The notes beneath the pieces are model-generated. The model saw only the letters and a program-made list of their open reading frames with translations, searched no databases and had not been told where the DNA came from. Below are positions 30,523 to 33,379 of a stretch of 33,379 nt of DNA, piece after piece. The stretch spans positions 1 through 33,379 of the IMG/VR virus record IMGVR_UViG_3300025141_000405; one strand, 5' to 3'. Position 1 is the stretch's first letter, and every line of letters begins with the position of its first letter. The translations under genes and the position numbers were made by a program. This stretch comes from a virus.

Positions 30523-30836
30523 GAGACAACAACGAAATGAAAACTTTTTCTTCGCCTCGCATATCAGCGGCGAGAGACAACAACGAAATAAAAGTGGGAG
30601 ACTTGGTAAAGATGAGACAAGAATACAGACACCCCCCCGAGCCCGGCACCCCGAAGTCGCTGACTTTTCTGGTGACGAGGCACGAGCCTGAAAGCAGCGG
30701 AAGCATACAAGTTTGGGAGATGACGGCTTTATCAACAGATGAAACCTTCCGTGTTATTCGTTTGATGGTGCCTGACGATGGAAACCATTATCGCTTCTTA
30801 GGCTACGACGACTGCTGGATGGAGGTGGAACTATGA
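30519..30836 (+). CDS. Tandem paralogue 2 of 5, 105 aa
   Basis: Closest relative of member 1: GDLVKM, PEPGTP, LTFLV, MTALST.ETFRV and VPDDGNHYR are shared, ending in DDCWMEVEL. The N-terminus carries an in-frame duplication: GAGAGACAACAACGAAAT occurs at 30521-30538 and again at 30572-30589, so RDNNE appears twice, 17 codons apart. This looks like an insertion or slippage event between the start and the GDLVK core. The ATG at 30519 is chosen because of the ATGA overlap; an upstream in-frame start at 30462 would run deep into member 1. Function unknown. Confidence 0.78.
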   Translation: MRDNNEMKTFSSPRISAARDNNEIKVGDLVKMRQEYRHPPEPGTPKSLTFLVTRHEPESSGSIQVWEMTALSTDETFRVIRLMVPDDGNHYRFLGYDDCWMEVEL

Positions 30837-31126
30837 GAAACGACAACGAAACGAAAACGGGAAAGTTGCTGAGGATACAGCGAGATGCGGCATTTTCATC
30901 AAGCCCGAACCTTCACGATGAAAACGGGTGGGAGCAAAAACTATTCTTGGTGTGTGATGAGCCCGCCAACCGAACCTACTACGAAGGGCATACTTCTGGC
31001 TGGTGGAACCTGATGGAGGTGGCGACTGGGATAAAGGTGGAAGGCTGCGGGTTGGCTGATGGATGGTGGTTGTTGAGAGAAGAAGACGACGAGGAAAACA
31101 ACTTTTGGATGGAGGTGGAACTATGA
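30833..31126 (+). CDS. Tandem paralogue 3 of 5, 97 aa
   Basis: More diverged: MRNDNE start, TGKLLRI in place of GDLVKM, KLFLV, a Trp-rich middle (HTSGWWNLMEVATGI) and the family ending NNFWMEVEL. The end repeats the DNA TGGATGGAGGTGGAACTATG of member 2, which supplies the ribosome site and start of the next gene. ATGA overlaps on both sides. Acidic overall. No enzyme motif; function unknown. Confidence 0.75.
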   Translation: MRNDNETKTGKLLRIQRDAAFSSSPNLHDENGWEQKLFLVCDEPANRTYYEGHTSGWWNLMEVATGIKVEGCGLADGWWLLREEDDEENNFWMEVEL

Positions 31127-31527
31127 GAAACGACTACGAGTTTTACAACAGCATTAGCAGCGAGAGCGAGGAGCCGATGAAACCCGGCGACTTGATAAAG
31201 TTGGAGGCATATGCCCGTGTGCCTTCTGGATGGTATGAGCCCGTTGAGGAACTGAAAAAAACCTCGTTGGCTGGCTACACGGATGATGGGAAGCAGGGGG
31301 TTATGGAACTGAAAACGAAGATAGTTTTACTGGTGAAGAAATACCAACCCGACAACAGGAGATGGGAGCGAACCTACTGGGCTGAGGATATTGCGACGGG
31401 AGAAGAATGGATGTTGCAGCCGAAGGAAAGTCAAGCATTTTCATACACGGGAAATAAAACTACGGAAGAGGGAAGCATCAAAACTGAATGGAACCCCGCT
31501 GACTATTGGATGAGGGTGAGGCTATGA
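31123..31527 (+). CDS. Tandem paralogue 4 of 5, 134 aa
   Basis: Start MRNDYE, then MKPGDLIKLEAYAR, KIVLLVKKY, AEDIATGEEWML and the end ADYWMRVRL keep the family layout. It is about 35 residues longer than members 1 and 3 because of extra loops (SGWYEPVEELKKTSLAGYTD and QAFSYTGNKTTEEGS). The ATG at 31123 overlaps the previous stop; an earlier in-frame ATG at 31063 would lie inside member 3. Function unknown. Confidence 0.75.
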   Translation: MRNDYEFYNSISSESEEPMKPGDLIKLEAYARVPSGWYEPVEELKKTSLAGYTDDGKQGVMELKTKIVLLVKKYQPDNRRWERTYWAEDIATGEEWMLQPKESQAFSYTGNKTTEEGSIKTEWNPADYWMRVRL

Positions 31528-31901
31528 TGTGGGAAGCCAAAATAAATGAGGATGAAGTTATGCGAGGCGAAGTAAAAGCGGGCGACTTGATGAAAGTGAA
31601 AAAGTTTATTTTACAGGATAGTGAATGTGGGGCACCACCAACCAAGTTATTCTTGGTGATGAAAGTGTCGCATTATTCTGCCGACGACTATGAGTGGATG
31701 GGCTTACGACTACGAGAAGTGAAGAGCGGAAAAGAATATCGTGGCTCTTTGAGCCCGTCATTTCATAAAAAGGAAGGAGAGATGGTTGATGAACGACTGG
31801 CAATAAAGAACCCCCCTCACCCTACAATTCCCGCCATCAAGGTGATGAGGAATGATGAATACCCTTATGATGAAACCATCTGGAAGAGGGTGAAGTTATG
31901 A
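31524..31901 (+). CDS. Tandem paralogue 5 of 5, 125 aa
   Basis: The family core is recognisable: MRGEVKAGDLMKVKK, TKLFLVMKV, LREVKSGKEYRGS and the end DETIWKRVKL. An extra 12 residues precede the MRGE, so the family start may be internal, but the ATG at 31524 keeps the ATGA overlap with member 4. More basic at the end than members 1-3 (KRVKL versus MEVEL). Function unknown; sequence drift suggests it is the oldest copy or under different selection. Confidence 0.72.
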   Translation: MMWEAKINEDEVMRGEVKAGDLMKVKKFILQDSECGAPPTKLFLVMKVSHYSADDYEWMGLRLREVKSGKEYRGSLSPSFHKKEGEMVDERLAIKNPPHPTIPAIKVMRNDEYPYDETIWKRVKL

Positions 31902-32104
31902 TGCTGAAAGTTTTACAGAGGAGAGAAGATGCTGAGGTTGAGAAGGTTGATGCCTCTTGGGAAAAGATAAATAAAAATAAATGTTCTTTTGATGTCGCGA
32001 CGAACTACTTACTAGTAGAGAAGAGAGAAAACAAATGCCTATTATTCGCGGGCGGTGCGGATGAAACAAACAACAAACAGGCGGAAGCCGAAGAGAGAAA
32101 ATAA
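31898..32104 (+). CDS. Small hypothetical protein, 68 aa
   Basis: Starts in the overlapping ATGATG after paralogue 5. Charged, helical, ending in a Glu/Lys-rich tail (TNNKQAEAEERK). A central NYLLVEKRENKCLLFAGG may form a beta hairpin. It does not show the GDLVK core, so it is not counted in the paralogue family. Function unknown. Confidence 0.6.
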   Translation: MMLKVLQRREDAEVEKVDASWEKINKNKCSFDVATNYLLVEKRENKCLLFAGGADETNNKQAEAEERK

Positions 32105-32107
32105 ACT

Positions 32108-32677
32108 ATGGAAACTACAACTTGGAAAATAATTATGAGGGAAGATGGAAGAGAGAAGGAGGTGTTGGTGGAAGTGCACGACTGGGTGGATGATGCTGAT
32201 GTCATCTTGGAAACACTTACGGAACACCTGAAAGAGGAACACGGCTTTGACTACCTCCGTGAATATAATGCGGCGGTGAAAGCGGGTGGTGCCTACCCCT
32301 ACACTTTTGAGAGCGAGTGGGAAACTGACTACTTTGAGGATGGAACTATTCTTATTGATAATAAACCTGTCGTCTTTGATAGTGTGCCGACTGGAATGTT
32401 TAGGGTGGTGGCTCATACCTATTACAAAAATGAGATGCCTTACTGCTTTATTGATGAAGTTTATGAGAGCGAGGAGGAGGCAAACCTACGGAAGGCGAGT
32501 GTTGAGAAGCAGCGGTTCGTGCCCTCTTACTTTGGCGAGGCTGACTTGGGTGGAACGATAGGAGAGAATGGCTGTGTTGAGGTTGCCGTTGTTCCCCTCT
32601 ATTCGCAACGAAGACGAAGGGCTTGGAGGCAGGAAGAGATAAACCACGAGAAACTGATGAAAGAGTTATGCGGATAG
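32108..32677 (+). CDS. Hypothetical early-region protein, 189 aa
   Basis: No recognised domain. The protein is acidic with many Tyr and Glu. The first part looks alpha/beta (TWKIIMREDGREKEVLVEVHD, then DADVILETLTEHL), then MFRVVAHTYYKNEMPYCFID and a basic C-terminus (SQRRRRAWRQEEINHEKLM). The start at 32108 is 3 bases after the previous stop, with only a weak ribosome site (GAGAGAAAAT). It is the last gene before a weak terminator and a 114-base gap. Function unknown. Confidence 0.68.
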   Translation: METTTWKIIMREDGREKEVLVEVHDWVDDADVILETLTEHLKEEHGFDYLREYNAAVKAGGAYPYTFESEWETDYFEDGTILIDNKPVVFDSVPTGMFRVVAHTYYKNEMPYCFIDEVYESEEEANLRKASVEKQRFVPSYFGEADLGGTIGENGCVEVAVVPLYSQRRRRAWRQEEINHEKLMKELCG

Positions 32678-32694
32678 GGTGAGATGATAGGAAA

Positions 32695-32725
32695 GCGGGG
32701 ATGCCTGAAAGAACCCGCCCTTTTT
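32695..32725 (+). terminator. Weak terminator within the rightward block
   Basis: GCGGG (32695-32699) pairs with CCCGC (32714-32718) and CCTTTTT follows. The stem is only 5 bp with a 14-base loop. A further 6-bp hairpin TGCCTG/CAGGCA (32732-32737, 32750-32755) follows. Together they may attenuate transcription before the Api92-like gene. Confidence 0.45.
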
Positions 32726-32791
32726 CCCTACTGCCTGATGGGATAGAGACAGGCATAAACAACAAACAAAAAATAATAGGAGGGCAAGACT

Positions 32792-33379
32792 ATGCCTAAT
32801 TGGTGTGAAAATAATATGACGATAGAGGGAAGTGAGGAAGCGATAGATGGGATAATGAAACTTATTCTTGATGCGAACCCTGACTGCTATATCAACGAAG
32901 AGACAGGATACTTGATGATGAAATGGGAATGCAGAGGTGAGTGGAGAGATGAGGTGGCATCGCCACCTGATAAATTCTTTGAGGCTCTTTACCCTGAACC
33001 TGATGGCTATGAAAGTAAAGATGGCTGGGCGAGAGACAAGTGGGGAACCAAGTGGGATGTGGGTGATGGAACTTATATCCAACGGGTTGATGGTGGCATC
33101 TATGCTTGCTTCCAAACTGCTTGGAGCCCGCCCGATGGTGTTTATCAACACCTGATAGAGAACCACGAGGTGTTTATTTCCGCTCAATATGAAGAGCCCG
33201 GCATGCAATTCTGCGGGGAATGGAGAGGCGAACACGACGAGGAGGGAGGCTGCTGTGGGGGCTATGATGAATATGACTGGAACCTGACGAGCCGAACTGA
33301 ACTACGAGGTGAGATGCCTGACGACTACCATTACTTGGGGGATGAAGTGGCGGGCAACCTATTCTACTTTGTCAATCCG
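32792..33379 (+). CDS. Api92/YubB-like protein, N-terminal part (continues at window start)
   Basis: The N-terminus MPNWCENNMTIEGSEEAIDG is the typical opening of the Api92/YubB ferredoxin-like fold family found in phages and plasmids. The middle Trp/Pro-rich part (WARDKWGTKWDV, then FQTAWSPPDGVYQHL) and ISAQYEEPGMQFCGEW also fit that family. Its molecular function is not established. A perfect AGGAGGG stands 8 bases before the ATG, the strongest ribosome site in the rightward block. The frame is open to the last base and continues at the window start, total about 269 aa, longer than the core domain. A Gly/Cys stretch (EEGGCCGGYDEYDW) at the contig join differs by one Cys codon between the two ends. 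Confidence 0.85.
   Translation, partial: MPNWCENNMTIEGSEEAIDGIMKLILDANPDCYINEETGYLMMKWECRGEWRDEVASPPDKFFEALYPEPDGYESKDGWARDKWGTKWDVGDGTYIQRVDGGIYACFQTAWSPPDGVYQHLIENHEVFISAQYEEPGMQFCGEWRGEHDEEGGCCGGYDEYDWNLTSRTELRGEMPDDYHYLGDEVAGNLFYFVNP
33254..33379 (+). repeat. Terminal direct repeat, right copy
   Basis: Identical to 8-133. Left of the repeat, GGGAGG occurs at both ends, but the right copy has CTGC where the left has T, an in-frame 3-base difference. Confidence 0.93.

Overview
The window looks like the complete genome of one tailed bacteriophage, given as a circular contig cut inside a gene. The first and last ~126 bases are identical, and the open reading frame running off the right edge continues in frame from base 2, giving a unit genome of about 33,246 bp. 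The head and neck genes (terminase, portal, scaffold, capsid, adaptor, nozzle-like protein), very large internal-virion-type proteins, and the absence of a tape-measure, tail-tube or sheath gene suggest a podovirus-like virion. I see no DNA polymerase, helicase, primase, integrase, tRNA or recognisable endolysin, so the phage probably relies on host replication. The host cannot be named from the sequence. Two proteins with type IVb (Flp/Tad) prepilin signatures hint at a Tad-pilus-bearing host.

Layout: a divergent non-coding region (29.2-30.05 kb) of low-complexity GT/GC repeats and small triloop hairpins separates two transcription directions. Leftward (minus) comes a long late block. In order it holds a 63-aa protein, a TadE-like protein, a RusA-like resolvase, two DNA methyltransferases, a sigma-region-4-like HTH protein, a probable small terminase, the large terminase, portal, two FmdB-like zinc ribbons, an Flp-like pilin, small accessory proteins, scaffold, major capsid, decoration protein, adaptor, nozzle-like protein, three appendage-like proteins, three internal-virion-like proteins (one of 2214 aa) and a holin-like protein. 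Rightward (plus), crossing the contig ends, comes a block of small, mostly unrecognised genes with stop/start overlaps. It includes a tandem family of five related small proteins, an Api92/YubB-like protein and a PD-(D/E)XK-type nuclease candidate. The two directions converge at 1.9-2.2 kb, between strong terminators.

Regulation: three sites share a GTGTTAT extended -10 core. Two drive the divergent blocks; the third sits in the convergence gap and may make a small structured RNA. A separate 31-bp element occurs twice on the minus strand. One copy precedes the sigma-like gene and the terminase genes, the other precedes the capsid gene. This suggests a phage late promoter or regulator-binding site tied to the sigma-like protein. 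The capsid-decoration pair ends at a strong terminator, forming a compact high-expression unit.

The most unusual content is the pair of Tad-type pilin-like genes in a phage, the five-member paralogue array, and the duplicated late element beside a sigma-like gene.
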